A DNA stretch of 50,254 nucleotides from an uncultured Ruminiclostridium sp. GTDB lineage: Bacteria > Bacillota > Clostridia > Oscillospirales > Ruminococcaceae. Made by a program: the position numbers and the translations under genes. Numbering within the stretch: position 1 is the first letter of the stretch; each line of letters starts with the position of its first letter. The DNA lies in contig CAJOMV010000007.1 of the NCBI GenBank assembly GCA_905235805.1, forward strand, positions 1-50,254, in the 5' to 3' direction. The notes under the pieces were generated by a model, which was not told where the DNA came from, did not search any database, and saw only the letters and a list, made by a program, of their open reading frames with translations. Positions 9,042 through 19,802 of the stretch are shown one piece after another.

Positions 9042-9344
9042 ATGAAAAAGCGCCAGATAAACTACGAAAACCGTGATTTCCTCTATAAAGCCATTCTCCA
9101 GCTCAAGACGGTGGACGAGTGCAAGGCTTTCTTCGAGGATCTCTGCACCGTGCAGGAGCTCGCCTCCATTTCCCAGAGACTTGTTGTCGCGAAGTTCCTC
9201 ACCGAGGATAAGGTATACGCCGATATCGTCAACATCACCGGCGCCAGCACCGCTACCATCAGCCGTGTCAACAGGACTTTACAGACCGGCAACGACGGCT
9301 ACGGCGCAGTGTTCGAGCGCCTCAAGGAGCAGGGCGAGATGTAA
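9042..9344 (+). CDS. YerC/YecD family TrpR-related protein
   Basis: 100-residue helical DNA-binding protein of the TrpR superfamily. Residues 45-85 hold the helix-turn-helix: LASISQRLVVAKFL, then VNITGASTATISRVNRTL. Members are small dimeric proteins found across Firmicutes; the ligand and regulon are mostly unknown, so tryptophan binding should not be assumed. A GGAAAGGA ribosome site precedes the ATG. The stop overlaps the next start (TAATG), implying translational coupling. Confidence 0.92.
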   Translation: MKKRQINYENRDFLYKAILQLKTVDECKAFFEDLCTVQELASISQRLVVAKFLTEDKVYADIVNITGASTATISRVNRTLQTGNDGYGAVFERLKEQGEM

Positions 9345-10093
9345 TGAGCTACGACGCTTTCGCGAAATATTATGATGTACTTACCGGAAATATAGATTAT
9401 GATGAGCTTGCCGCGTACTACGACAAGCTCAATCTGCGGTACGGGGGAAAACGCGGCATACTGCTCGACCTCGCCTGCGGCACCGGGAACCTGTCGGTGC
9501 GGTTCAAGGGAATGGGGTACGATGTGATAGGCGCTGACGCGTCGCCGGAAATGCTGGACGCGGCTCTTGCGAAGGAGCATGAGGGCATTCAGTACCTCTG
9601 TCAGGATATGACGGAGCTGGATATGTACGGCACCATAGATACCGCCGTCTGCGCTCTCGACAGCCTGAACCACCTCGGGAGCATCGATGAGCTGCGGGCT
9701 GTGTTTGAGAAGGTCGCGCTGTTCTGTGACAGGGGAGCTGTGTTCCTGTTTGACGTGAATACCCCCTACAAGCACGAGCATATCCTCGCCGACAGTACCT
9801 TCGTGTACGAGACCGAGGACGTTTTCTGCGTATGGGAGAACGAATACCTCGGGGGCGGCTCTACCGATATACAGCTCGATTTCTTTGAGCGGGACGGCGA
9901 TATATACCGCCGCAGCTCCGACGGCTTCACCGAGACGGCTTGGTCGAGAGATCATATAGAAGGTCTGCTGAAAGAAGCGGGCTTTGAGATATGCGGGGTG
10001 TTTGAGTACCCCACGGAGAACGAACCGTCGGAGACGAGCGAAAAGCTTACCTTCGCTGCAAGGATAAAGAATGTAAGGAACAGGGAGATATAA
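9344..10093 (+). CDS. Class I SAM-dependent methyltransferase
   Basis: 249-residue Rossmann-fold methyltransferase. Motif I is LLDLACGTGNLSVRF at about 39-53, followed by IGADASPEML (acidic motif II) and CALDSLNHL (motif IV). It lacks a membrane segment. The substrate cannot be read from the sequence; relatives include small-molecule and tRNA-modifying enzymes. Start and stop both overlap neighbours by one base, so it is translationally coupled to the YerC-like gene and hslO. Confidence 0.9.
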   Translation: MSYDAFAKYYDVLTGNIDYDELAAYYDKLNLRYGGKRGILLDLACGTGNLSVRFKGMGYDVIGADASPEMLDAALAKEHEGIQYLCQDMTELDMYGTIDTAVCALDSLNHLGSIDELRAVFEKVALFCDRGAVFLFDVNTPYKHEHILADSTFVYETEDVFCVWENEYLGGGSTDIQLDFFERDGDIYRRSSDGFTETAWSRDHIEGLLKEAGFEICGVFEYPTENEPSETSEKLTFAARIKNVRNREI

Positions 10094-10977
10094 TGGGAAA
10101 GATAGTGCGTGCGCTGTCCGCGGACGGGAGCGTTCTTTGCTCCGCCATAGATTCCACGGATATCGCGAATGAGATATTCAGGCTGCACAAGACCACGCCG
10201 GTAGCTACCGCAGCCCTCGGCAGGCTCGCCACCGCCGGCTCGATAATGGGTGCTATGCTAAAGTCCGAGGACGACAGGCTCACCCTTCGCGTGAACGGTA
10301 ACGGACCCGCCGGGAATATCGTAGTCGCGGCGGACTATATGGGCAATGTCAAGTGCTACGCCGACAACGTGAATGTTGACCTGCCTCTCAAACCGAACGG
10401 CAAGCTCGATGTGTCGGGTTATGTGGGGACGGACGGCTTCCTCGGGGTCATCAAGGACCTCGGGCTCAAGGAGCCCTACGCGACGCAGGTGCCGATAATC
10501 TCCGGCGAGATAGCCGAGGATATCACAAGCTACTACGCCATAAGCGAGCAGATACCGACGGTATGCGCTCTCGGGGTGCTGGTGGATCGGGACTGGACGG
10601 TGAAGTGCGCCGGGGGATTTCTGATACAGCTCGTGCCGCCGATAAACGAAAAGGCAATAGACATCATTGAGAACAACATAAAGACAATGCAGAGCGTCAC
10701 CGAGCTCATGGAGCAGGGGAAGACCCCGGAGGATATCGCGCTCATGGGACTCGCGGGACTGAACGGGGAAGTGCTCGATTCGTGGGAGTGCCAATACTAC
10801 TGCAATTGCAGCCGCGAGCGCACCGAGCAGATACTCATGAGCCTCGGGCATGACGAGCTGGAGCGCCTTGCCGCAGAGCAGGACGAGACCGAGGTATGCT
10901 GTCACTTCTGCGACAAGAAGTATAAGTTCACCGCGGAGGAGATACGTGGGCTGCTTAAAGAGGGCGAGCAGGCATGA
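10093..10977 (+). CDS. hslO: Redox-regulated chaperone Hsp33
   Basis: 294-residue Hsp33, a cytoplasmic holdase switched on by oxidation. The N-terminal substrate-binding domain shows LRVNGNGPAGNIVVAADYMG and SGYVGTDGFLGVIKDLG. The C-terminal redox switch keeps all four zinc cysteines: YYCNCSRE near 236-238 and CHFCDKKY near 270-273. In an anaerobe it would act during air exposure. Overlaps the methyltransferase stop (TAATG) and the following gene (ATGA). Confidence 0.97.
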   Translation: MGKIVRALSADGSVLCSAIDSTDIANEIFRLHKTTPVATAALGRLATAGSIMGAMLKSEDDRLTLRVNGNGPAGNIVVAADYMGNVKCYADNVNVDLPLKPNGKLDVSGYVGTDGFLGVIKDLGLKEPYATQVPIISGEIAEDITSYYAISEQIPTVCALGVLVDRDWTVKCAGGFLIQLVPPINEKAIDIIENNIKTMQSVTELMEQGKTPEDIALMGLAGLNGEVLDSWECQYYCNCSRERTEQILMSLGHDELERLAAEQDETEVCCHFCDKKYKFTAEEIRGLLKEGEQA

Positions 10978-11483
10978 GGCTCCGGTACCGGAGGTATCTC
11001 AAGGTCAGGCTGATAATATCCGCGGTGATGATAGTCGTTCTTGCCTTAGGCTTTCTGATATTTCTCATCGTGCCGCACAGGCTCATGCGCAATATCGAGG
11101 AGGAGCTCCGGGGATTTACTCCCGAGCAGACCGCGGAGATATTTGCCGCGTATGACATCACCGTTCCCGAAACCGAGAAGGGGGCGTACATCTACTGCTT
11201 CTCCCGCAGTGACAGAGCTGCGCGATCCGACCCCAACCACTATTATGTCTGGTGTCTGGAGATAGCAGGGGTGAGGGACTATGACGCCTTCTTCGCCGCC
11301 AACAGCGGGCGCGTGCTGAACGAGTCGGAAAACGAGCGGCAGGAGGCTGCGAAGGACGGGCTCCATTATTATGTGACCTATACCGCGAACAATTTCGATG
11401 TGTTTTATAAGGAACGCCAGAATGTTGTTGACCGTGTCGGAGAGGTATATGAGAAAATGAGAACGGCAAAGGGATTTGATTAA
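10974..11483 (+). CDS. Single-pass membrane protein of unknown function
   Basis: 169 residues; not recognised. A basic start (MRLRYRRYLKVR) precedes one membrane span at about 12-33, leaving a roughly 135-residue extracytoplasmic domain with mixed alpha/beta pattern and several Tyr-rich strands (YIYCFSRSD, YYVWCLEIAG, HYYVTYTANNFDVFY). It overlaps hslO by four bases (ATGA) and stops directly before the queA ATG, so it belongs to the operon. No catalytic motif is visible. Confidence 0.8.
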   Translation: MRLRYRRYLKVRLIISAVMIVVLALGFLIFLIVPHRLMRNIEEELRGFTPEQTAEIFAAYDITVPETEKGAYIYCFSRSDRAARSDPNHYYVWCLEIAGVRDYDAFFAANSGRVLNESENERQEAAKDGLHYYVTYTANNFDVFYKERQNVVDRVGEVYEKMRTAKGFD

Positions 11484-12506
11484 ATGCTGAAAAGTGATTT
11501 TTACTATGACCTGCCGCAGGAGCTGATAGCGCAGACCCCTCTCGAGCCCCGCGACAGCTCCCGGCTGATGAAGATAGACCGCTTGAGCGGCGAGGTCACG
11601 CACGACAGGTTCTATAACCTCGCGGAATATCTCCGGGAGGGCGACCTGCTGGTGATGAACGACTCGAAGGTATTCCCCGCGCGCATTTACGGCGTGAAGG
11701 AGGAGACCGGGGCAGTCTGCGAGTTCCTGCTGCTCGAGCAGCGGGGGAATGACGAGTGGGAAGCGATAGTCAGACCGGGCAGACGGCTTAAGAAGGGCGC
11801 CCGGGTGAAGTTCTCCGACGAGCTGACCGGGGAAGTCCTCGACGTTAAGGACGACGGCAACCGTATCGTGAGATTTTACTTTGACGGGGTATTCTTCGAT
11901 ATCCTCGACCGCATAGGACAGATGCCCCTCCCGCCGTACATCACGGAAAAGCTGAAAAACAAGGACAGATACAACACCATATACTGCCGCGAGACAGGCT
12001 CGGCAGCCGCGCCGACGGCGGGACTGCACTTCACGGAGCGGGTGTTTGACGCGATACGCGCAAAGGGCGCCGATACCGCGTTCGTGACGCTGCATGTCGG
12101 GCTCGGGACATTCCGTCCCGTCAAGGAGGACAATATCCTCGACCACAAGATGCACACCGAGCATTTCACCGTGCCGCAGCTCACCGCCGACAAGATAGCG
12201 GAGCACCGTAAAAACGGCGGACGTATAATCGCCGTCGGGACTACGAGCTGCCGCACCTTAGAAGCCTGCGCACAGAAGTACGGGGAAGTAAAAGCCTGCT
12301 CCGAGAGCACCGGGATATTCATTTACCCGGGGTATGAGTTCAAGGTCATAGACGGGCTCATCACAAACTTCCACCTGCCGGAAAGCACGCTGATAATGCT
12401 TGTGAGCGCGTTCCTCGGCAGGGAAAAGACGTTAGCCGCATACCGCGCCGCGATAGAGGAGAGGTACCGCTTCTTCTCCTTCGGGGACAGTATGTTCATA
12501 TCATAA
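11484..12506 (+). CDS. queA: S-adenosylmethionine:tRNA ribosyltransferase-isomerase
   Basis: QueA transfers the ribosyl part of SAM to preQ1-modified tRNA to make epoxyqueuosine. At 340 residues it has full length. Diagnostic stretches include FYYDLPQELIAQTPLEPRD at the N-terminus, LVMNDSKVFPAR near 55, AAPTAGLHFTE near 178, VTLHVGLGTFRPV near 200 and NFHLPESTLIMLVSAF near 290. It is two genes upstream of tgt, completing two consecutive queuosine steps. The reading frame starts immediately after the previous stop codon. Confidence 0.97.
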   Translation: MLKSDFYYDLPQELIAQTPLEPRDSSRLMKIDRLSGEVTHDRFYNLAEYLREGDLLVMNDSKVFPARIYGVKEETGAVCEFLLLEQRGNDEWEAIVRPGRRLKKGARVKFSDELTGEVLDVKDDGNRIVRFYFDGVFFDILDRIGQMPLPPYITEKLKNKDRYNTIYCRETGSAAAPTAGLHFTERVFDAIRAKGADTAFVTLHVGLGTFRPVKEDNILDHKMHTEHFTVPQLTADKIAEHRKNGGRIIAVGTTSCRTLEACAQKYGEVKACSESTGIFIYPGYEFKVIDGLITNFHLPESTLIMLVSAFLGREKTLAAYRAAIEERYRFFSFGDSMFIS

Positions 12507-12510
12507 GGGA

Positions 12511-12536
12511 ACCTCTGAAAACCCGTTTTGAGAGGT
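12511..12536 (+). other. Hairpin between queA and the FakA-C-like gene
   Basis: ACCTCTGAAAAC (12511-12522) pairs with GTTTTGAGAGGT (12525-12536) with a single mismatch and a two-base gap. There is no U-tract after it, so it is more likely an RNA-stability or translation element than a terminator. Confidence 0.45.
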
Positions 12537-12561
12537 ACCCATAAGAAAAAGGAGAAACATA

Positions 12562-13951
<1,390 letters not shown>

Positions 13952-14019
13952 CGGGGAGAGCGCCCCGCGCGAATCCGTTATTCTCTGCTGTGACAGCCCG
14001 GGATTTATCGGAGATAATT

Positions 14020-14484
14020 ATGTGTCTGATATGTGAACGTATTGAAATGATAAGTAAAGGTGAAAATCCTTATTTTGTAAAGGAACTTAAAACGGGATAT
14101 GTGGTGTTGGGAGATAATCAGCATTTCTACGGCTATACACTGTTTCTTTACAAGCACCACGGCGAGAAGACCGAGCTGTTTCATCTTGAACCTGCAGAGA
14201 GAGTACAGTTTCTTGAAGAAATGACGATAGTTGCCGAAGCTGTGTCAAGGGCTTTTGGGGCGGAAAAAATAAACTATGAGCTGCTGGGTATGGGAGACGC
14301 TCATCTTCACTGGCATTTGTTCCCGAGGATCAGCGGAGACATTGAAAACTATGGAAACAACGGCAGAGGTCCTGTCTGGTGGTATCCTATGGAGAAGATG
14401 TATTCCGATGACAACAGACCAAGCGGGGAACAGCTTGCGGATATGAAACAAAAACTACTTGATGAATTAGAGAAATTGCTGTAA
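14020..14484 (+). CDS. HIT family hydrolase
   Basis: 154-residue histidine-triad protein, a nucleotide phosphoester hydrolase or transferase. The triad HLHWH is at about 90-94 in the context GDAHLHWHLFPR, and NYELLGMGD precedes it as in the family. GGAG lies six bases before the ATG at 14020; the open frame extends upstream but without a start signal. Codon choice is visibly more AT-leaning than in tgt and the genes before it, which may indicate acquisition. Substrate unknown. Confidence 0.88.
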   Translation: MCLICERIEMISKGENPYFVKELKTGYVVLGDNQHFYGYTLFLYKHHGEKTELFHLEPAERVQFLEEMTIVAEAVSRAFGAEKINYELLGMGDAHLHWHLFPRISGDIENYGNNGRGPVWWYPMEKMYSDDNRPSGEQLADMKQKLLDELEKLL

Positions 14485-14550
14485 GTACTGATTTATAACA
14501 GGAGCAGAAAATAACGGTATTGAACGCGAATCTAATAAAAAGTCTTTTCG

Positions 14551-14750
14551 CTCTCCCCAAAGCGCCGCGTAGTGCGGCGCTTTGGGGAGAGCTGTCGCGG
14601 CATCGTGCCACGGGAGGGGGTCTGGGGGAGGAACCTTTTCTTCAGAAAAGTTTCCCCCAGTCTCGAGCGCTCAAAGCAGGAGGCTTTGAGTTTTTCGCCA
14701 AAAGCCCGCATGGACGCGCGCATCTAAGAGAAAAACAAGCGAGCCGCTGA
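14551..14750 (-). repeat. Intergenic repeat element with an 18-bp perfect hairpin
   Basis: 14551-14568 and 14574-14591 form a perfect 18-bp inverted repeat (CTCTCCCCAAAGCGCCGC and its complement) with a five-base loop. From 14658 to 14740 the sequence is nearly identical, in opposite orientation, to 32935-33016, including the GCGCGC-rich core and the CTCGAGACTG box. The 14485-14884 gap holds nothing else apart from the terminator at 14751. Confidence 0.75.
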
Positions 14751-14787
14751 AAAACGGACGGAGAAATAAGCACTCCGTCCGTTTTTT
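14751..14787. terminator. Bidirectional intrinsic terminator before glgB
   Basis: AAAACGGACGGAG (14751-14763) pairs perfectly with CTCCGTCCGTTTT (14773-14785), followed by more T and preceded by A. It separates the HIT gene from the glycogen operon. Confidence 0.85.
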
Positions 14788-14861
14788 GTTGCAAATATTG
14801 TGAGAATTGACAAAATTCGATGTTGAAATACAGCACAATTCATATTTTTTCACAAAAGCTA

Positions 14862-14890
14862 TTGCAAGCTTTGGTAAAATGTGCTATAAT
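14862..14890 (+). promoter_or_regulatory. Promoter of the glgBCD operon
   Basis: TTGCAA (14862-14867), 17-base spacer, TATAAT (14885-14890). The leader before the glgB ATG is about 75 bases and ends in AAAGGAG. Confidence 0.8.
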
Positions 14891-14971
14891 ATCTTCATAA
14901 TAATAGGTATATTAGTGGAAGTTGCTCATGTGACTCACGGTAATGCCTTGGAATGAAAGGAGTTTTTTGCT

Positions 14972-17224
14972 ATGGGATTTGAAATACCCGAGGAGTATAA
15001 GCTTCCTCTGCACCTTTTCCATGAGGGAAATATCACGAGAGGATATGATTTCTTCGGTTCTCATTTCATCGAGAAAAACAAGAAGAAAGGCGTTATCTTC
15101 AGAGTATGGGCACCGCATGCAAAGAGCGTGAGCGTCGTGGGCGATTTCAATAAATGGGATCGCTATGCGAACCCGATGAACAAGCTCAGTGACGGCGGTA
15201 TCTGGGAGCTTTTTATCCCCGGACTCAAACAGTATGATTCGTACAAGTACAGCATAGAGAGCAGCTACGGACAGGTGCGCCTGAAAGCCGACCCCTATGG
15301 CTTCCACATGGAGACCCGTCCCAATACCGCCACAAAGGTATATGACCTCGACGGCTACGGCTGGAAGGACAAGAAGTGGCTGGACGAGCGCAAAAAGAAG
15401 AACGTTTACGAGTCCCCGATGAATATTTACGAGGTGCACCTCAATTCCTGGCAGCACAAGAAGGACGAGGACGAGCTCTTCAACTATATGGAATGCGCTA
15501 AGGAGCTGGTTCCTTACGCAAAGAAAATGGGCTATACCCATATCGAGATGATGCCTGTGGCGGAATTTCCCTTCGACGGCTCGTGGGGATATCAGGGCAT
15601 AGGCTATTTTGCGCCGACATCGCGCTTCGGCACTCCGCATGACTTCATGCAGTTCATCGACTACTGTCACCAGAACGGACTGGGCGTTATCCTCGACTGG
15701 GTACCCGCTCACTTTCCGAAGGACGCGGCGGGACTTTATGAGTTCGACGGCGAGTGCTGCTATGAGTACTCCGACCCGCTCAAAATGGAGCACAGGAACT
15801 GGGGTACACGCGTGTTCGACTGGGGCAAGCCCGAAGTGCAGAGCTTCCTCATCTCCAACGCGACCTACTGGTTCGACAAGTACCACATCGACGGACTGCG
15901 CGTTGACGCTGTCGCTTCGATGCTCTACCTTGACTACGACAGGAAAGAGTGGAGACCCAATTGCTACGGCGGCAACGAGAACCTCGAAGCCGTGGCGTTC
16001 TTCAAGAAGCTCAATTCCTCGCTGTTCGACGAGTTCGACAATATCCTGATGATCGCGGAGGAGTCCACGGCATGGCCTATGGTCACAAAGCCCGCGGACG
16101 TGGGTGGTCTCGGCTTCAACTTCAAGTGGAACATGGGCTGGATGAACGATATGCTCGCGTATATGTCCATGAACCCCGAGTGGAGACACGACCACCACAA
16201 CCTCGTGACCTTCTCGTTCTACTACGCGTTCTCGGAGAACTATATCCTGCCGATATCGCATGACGAGGTGGTGCACGGGAAGTGCTCGATGCTGGATAAG
16301 ATGAGCGGTCCGAGAGACCTGCGTTTCGCTTCGTTCCGCACCTTCCTCGGATATATGATGGCTCACCCCGGCAAGAAGCTGATGTTCATGGGACAGGAGT
16401 TCGCGCAGTTCAAGGAGTGGAATTACAAGACCGGACTGGACTGGGACGTTCTCGAATTCCCGGAGCATAAGGCGCTGTGGGAATATGAGCAGGCTCTCAA
16501 CAAGTTCTACCTCGACAATAACGAGCTGTGGGAGGTGGACAACGACTGGACAGGCTTCAAGTGGATAGTCAGCGACGACAACGAGAACAGCGTCATCGTG
16601 TTCCGCCGCTTCAACAAGGCGGGTGACGAGCTTATCTGCGTATTCAACTTCCAGCCCAAGTACCACGAATGCTACAGCTTCGGTGTGCCGTTCTACGGCG
16701 ACTATCAGGAGGTATTCTCCTCCGAGGATATAGGCGCTCCGACACATAACGGTATCGTAAGCTCCCGCAGAGAGGATATGCACGGCGAGAAGTTCGCTGT
16801 GTCGATCAAGATAGCTCCCATGTCGGCTATGTTCTTCCGCTGCGTGAAGAAGAAGGACTACGAGGCAGAGGTCGCTGCGCAGCGCGCAAAGGAAGAAAAG
16901 GCTGCGAAGAAGCGTGAGGCTGCCGAGAAGCGCAACGAGAAGAAGCGTATCGCGGAGGAGGCTGCAAGAGCTGCCGAGGAGGCGAAGCAGAGAGCCATAG
17001 AGGCTGCGAAGGCTGCCGAGGAGGCTGCGCGCATAGCGGAGCAGACCGCGAAGGAGGCTGCGGAGGCTGCAAAGGCGGAAGCCGCACCGAAGCGCGCAAA
17101 GACTGCCGCGGCAAAAAAGCCCGCGGTGAAGAAGGCAGCTCCGAAGAAAGCCGCCGCCAAGCCCGCGGAGGAAAAGCCCGCAGAAGCAAAAAAGCGCGGC
17201 AGAAAGCCCAAGACCGAAAAATAA
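14972..17224 (+). CDS. glgB: 1,4-alpha-glucan branching enzyme with a basic histone-H1-like tail
   Basis: Glycogen branching enzyme (GH13) making alpha-1,6 links. Residues about 30-130 form the CBM48 domain ([23 protein letters not shown]), followed by the catalytic barrel with [12 protein letters not shown] (nucleophile Asp near 312), IAEESTAWP (Glu near 359) and [10 protein letters not shown] (Asp near 430). The enzyme proper ends near residue 622. The remaining 125 or so residues are unusual: an Ala/Glu/Lys coiled coil, then lysine-alanine-proline repeats as in histone H1-like proteins, ending in KKRGRKPK, which resembles an AT-hook. Cotranscribed with glgC and glgD. Confidence 0.96.
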   Translation: MGFEIPEEYKLPLHLFHEGNITRGYDFFGSHFIEKNKKKGVIFRVWAPHAKSVSVVGDFNKWDRYANPMNKLSDGGIWELFIPGLKQYDSYKYSIESSYGQVRLKADPYGFHMETRPNTATKVYDLDGYGWKDKKWLDERKKKNVYESPMNIYEVHLNSWQHKKDEDELFNYMECAKELVPYAKKMGYTHIEMMPVAEFPFDGSWGYQGIGYFAPTSRFGTPHDFMQFIDYCHQNGLGVILDWVPAHFPKDAAGLYEFDGECCYEYSDPLKMEHRNWGTRVFDWGKPEVQSFLISNATYWFDKYHIDGLRVDAVASMLYLDYDRKEWRPNCYGGNENLEAVAFFKKLNSSLFDEFDNILMIAEESTAWPMVTKPADVGGLGFNFKWNMGWMNDMLAYMSMNPEWRHDHHNLVTFSFYYAFSENYILPISHDEVVHGKCSMLDKMSGPRDLRFASFRTFLGYMMAHPGKKLMFMGQEFAQFKEWNYKTGLDWDVLEFPEHKALWEYEQALNKFYLDNNELWEVDNDWTGFKWIVSDDNENSVIVFRRFNKAGDELICVFNFQPKYHECYSFGVPFYGDYQEVFSSEDIGAPTHNGIVSSRREDMHGEKFAVSIKIAPMSAMFFRCVKKKDYEAEVAAQRAKEEKAAKKREAAEKRNEKKRIAEEAARAAEEAKQRAIEAAKAAEEAARIAEQTAKEAAEAAKAEAAPKRAKTAAAKKPAVKKAAPKKAAAKPAEEKPAEAKKRGRKPKTEK

Positions 17225-17258
17225 TGTACGAAAATAAATAAACCGGAGGAACAATTCT

Positions 17259-18464
17259 ATGAACCATGTAAAAAAAGAATGCGTTGCTATGCTGCTCGCG
17301 GGCGGACAGGGCAGCAGACTGTACGCGCTGACCCAGAATATGGCAAAGCCTGCCGTCCCCTATGGCGGCAAGTACAGGATCATCGATTTCCCACTGTCGA
17401 ACTGCGTCAATTCGGGAATAGATACCGTCGGCGTTCTTACACAGTATCAGCCCCTCGTGCTCAATGAGTACATTGGCAACGGTCACCCGTGGGGACTCGA
17501 CCGCGTACACGGCGGCGTGCACGTTCTCCCGCCTTATGAGACCGCGTCCGGCAAGTCGTGGTACACAGGCACGGCAAACGCTATCTACCAGAACATCAGC
17601 TTTATCGACAGATATAATCCCGAGTATGTGGCTGTCCTCTCCGGCGACCACATCTACAAAATGGATTATTCCAAGATGCTCGCCTTCCACAAGAAGAAGA
17701 AGGCGGAGGCTACTATCGCGGTGCTCGAGGTGCCGTGGGAGGAGGCTTCCCGCTTCGGCATAATGACCGCCGACGAGGAGGGCACTATCACCGAGTTCGC
17801 GGAGAAGCCGAAGGAGCCCAAGTCCAACCTCGCCTCCATGGGCGTGTACATCTTCACATGGGCTACCCTCAAGCGCCACCTTATCGCCAACGAGAACGAC
17901 GAGGGCGCAACAAAGGACTTCGGCAAGAACATAATCCCCGCTATGCTCGACGAGGGCAGCAAGCTGGTAGCATACCACTTCGACGCATACTGGAAGGACG
18001 TCGGAACCATCGACTCCCTCTGGGAGGCAAATATGGACTGCCTCGACCCGAATGTTCCGCTTGACCTCTATGACCCCAAGTGGAAGATCTATTCGAGAAA
18101 CCCCGTCATGCCGCCTCACTACGCGGGTCCGAACAGCAAGATCGAGAACTCCATGGTAGCCGAGGGCTGCGACATAGAGGGCGAGACAGACTTCTCCGTG
18201 CTCTTCGACGGCGTTGTCATCGAGGAGGGCGCTACCGTCCGCTACAGCATAATCATGCCGAATACGGTAGTAAAGAAGGGCGCCGTTATCGAGTATTCGA
18301 TAGTGGGCGAGGAATGCACGATAGGCGAGGGCGCTCATATCGGCGAAAGACCCGAGAATGTTGAAAACAGAGACGAATGGGGCGTCGCGGTAGTCGGAAA
18401 CGCTATAAATATCTCCGATAACGCGGTCATCGCTCCGAAGGCTATGATATCCCAGGATGTCTGA
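17259..18464 (+). CDS. glgC: Glucose-1-phosphate adenylyltransferase, catalytic subunit
   Basis: GlgC makes ADP-glucose for glycogen synthesis. The 401-residue protein shows the nucleotide-binding [16 protein letters not shown] (residues 10-25), [30 protein letters not shown] near 130 and the [12 protein letters not shown] sugar-phosphate loop near 180, then a left-handed beta-helix in the last third. CCGGAGGAA precedes the ATG, 34 bases after glgB. Forms a heteromer with GlgD in Firmicutes (family knowledge). Confidence 0.97.
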   Translation: MNHVKKECVAMLLAGGQGSRLYALTQNMAKPAVPYGGKYRIIDFPLSNCVNSGIDTVGVLTQYQPLVLNEYIGNGHPWGLDRVHGGVHVLPPYETASGKSWYTGTANAIYQNISFIDRYNPEYVAVLSGDHIYKMDYSKMLAFHKKKKAEATIAVLEVPWEEASRFGIMTADEEGTITEFAEKPKEPKSNLASMGVYIFTWATLKRHLIANENDEGATKDFGKNIIPAMLDEGSKLVAYHFDAYWKDVGTIDSLWEANMDCLDPNVPLDLYDPKWKIYSRNPVMPPHYAGPNSKIENSMVAEGCDIEGETDFSVLFDGVVIEEGATVRYSIIMPNTVVKKGAVIEYSIVGEECTIGEGAHIGERPENVENRDEWGVAVVGNAINISDNAVIAPKAMISQDV

Positions 18465-18497
18465 AAATACTAATCAACCGAAAGGAAATATATAAAA

Positions 18498-19622
18498 ATG
18501 GCTAATATGTCAAATGTACTCGGTCTTATCTTCGCCAATATGCACGAGCTGACGGTGACCGATCTCACAAAGAACCGTGCTATGGCTTCGGTGCCGTTCG
18601 GCGCAAGATACAGACTTATCGACTTCCCGCTCTCCAATATGGTCAACTCCGGTATCTCCACCGTCGGTATCGTTACCAAGTCGAACTATCAGTCCCTGCT
18701 TGACCACGTCGGCTCCGGCGATGAGTGGGATCTTTCCCGCAAGAACGGCGGACTGCATTTCCTCCCGCCCTACAGCAACGAGATAACAGGTCTCTACAGA
18801 GGCAGACTTGAGGCTCTCGTGGGCGTAAGAGGCTTCATCGAGAAGTCCGACGCGGAATATATCGTGATGTCCGACTGCGACTGCGTTGCGAACGTGGACT
18901 TCTACAAGCTCGTTGAATACCACGAGGAGAAGGGCGCGGATATCACCGTAGTTTACGGAAAGAAGGATTTCACCCCCGAGCAGACCAGAATGAGAACTAT
19001 CCTCAAGGTGGATGACAACAGCGAGGTCTATGATGTGCTCGTTCGTCCCGAGCTCTCCGGTACTCTCGACGCGAGCATGAACATATTCGTTATGTCCAAG
19101 GAATTCGTCCTGAACATAATCAACAGCGCAGCAAGTCGCAATCTGTACAGCTTCGAGGTAGATGTCCTTCAGCACCGCCTCAAGGAATTCAAGGTATACG
19201 GCTATGAATTCACCGGCTACTATTCGCAGATAGACGGTATCCGCGCATATTATCAGGCTAATATGGACCTGATGAACCGTGAGAACCGCAAGGCTCTCTT
19301 CAACCTCGACGATCCGATCTATACCAAGGTTCGTGACGAGGCTCCCGCCAAGTACGGTATCGACGCGGCAGTCAAGAACAGCATGATAGCCGACGGCTGT
19401 ATCGTTGAGGGCACAGTCGAGAACTCCGTCCTCTTCAGAGGCGTCAAGGTAGGCAAGGGCGCGGTAGTCAAGAACTGCATTCTCATGCAGGATACCGAGG
19501 TCGGCGACAAGTGCGAGCTGAACTACGTCATTGCGGATAAGAACGTCACTATCGGCAACTACAGAAGCATCGGCGGTACTATCGACTACCCCGTATTCGT
19601 AAATAAGGGCGCAGCGGTATAA
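18498..19622 (+). CDS. glgD: Glucose-1-phosphate adenylyltransferase, regulatory subunit
   Basis: 374-residue GlgC paralogue. It keeps the fold (VPFGARYRLIDFPLSN near 35, beta-helix with SVLFRGVKVGKGAVVKN near the end) but where GlgC has the glycine-rich GGQGSRL loop it reads FANMHELTVTDL, so it cannot bind ATP normally. In Bacillus-type systems GlgD stimulates GlgC. AAAGGAAA precedes the start, 33 bases after glgC. glgA and glgP are not in the window. Confidence 0.95.
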   Translation: MANMSNVLGLIFANMHELTVTDLTKNRAMASVPFGARYRLIDFPLSNMVNSGISTVGIVTKSNYQSLLDHVGSGDEWDLSRKNGGLHFLPPYSNEITGLYRGRLEALVGVRGFIEKSDAEYIVMSDCDCVANVDFYKLVEYHEEKGADITVVYGKKDFTPEQTRMRTILKVDDNSEVYDVLVRPELSGTLDASMNIFVMSKEFVLNIINSAASRNLYSFEVDVLQHRLKEFKVYGYEFTGYYSQIDGIRAYYQANMDLMNRENRKALFNLDDPIYTKVRDEAPAKYGIDAAVKNSMIADGCIVEGTVENSVLFRGVKVGKGAVVKNCILMQDTEVGDKCELNYVIADKNVTIGNYRSIGGTIDYPVFVNKGAAV

Positions 19623-19623
19623 T

Positions 19624-19796
19624 GGCGCCTGCGGGCGCGAGTTTGTCGCTGGCGCTCGAGACTGGGGGAAAACTTTTTTGAAAAAAAGTTTGTCTGTCGG
19701 TCAGCCCCTCTGGCTCCTTCGTCGCCACCTCCCCAGACCCCCTTTCAAAAAACTTTTAATAAAAATGACCCGCGGAGTTTCGGCAATTCCGCGGGA
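19624..19796 (+). repeat. Intergenic repeat ending in a terminator hairpin after glgD
   Basis: GGCGCTCGAGACTG and the following GGAAAACTTTTTTG (19651-19680) recur almost unchanged at 33003-33032; AGACCCCCTTTCAAAAAACTTTT (in two parts, near 19733-19756) also recurs at the end of the 32913 copy. The element closes with CCCGCGGA (19769-19776) pairing with TCCGCGGG (19788-19795) and AATTTTGTT, a likely terminator for glgBCD. Confidence 0.7.
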
Positions 19797-19802
19797 ATTT
19801 TG

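Noticed and set aside
12507..12561. preQ1 riboswitch between queA and tgt
   Set aside because: The short region forms a simple near-perfect hairpin; the characteristic preQ1 pseudoknot sequence (C-rich loop and A-rich tail) was not found.
14912..17254. 780-codon open frame on the minus strand across glgB
   Set aside because: It is the antisense shadow of a GC-rich gene; it has no start signal, and its Leu/Arg/His-rich product resembles no protein, while glgB on the plus strand is certain. The same applies to other long antisense frames, such as 11046-12206 and 26825-28054.
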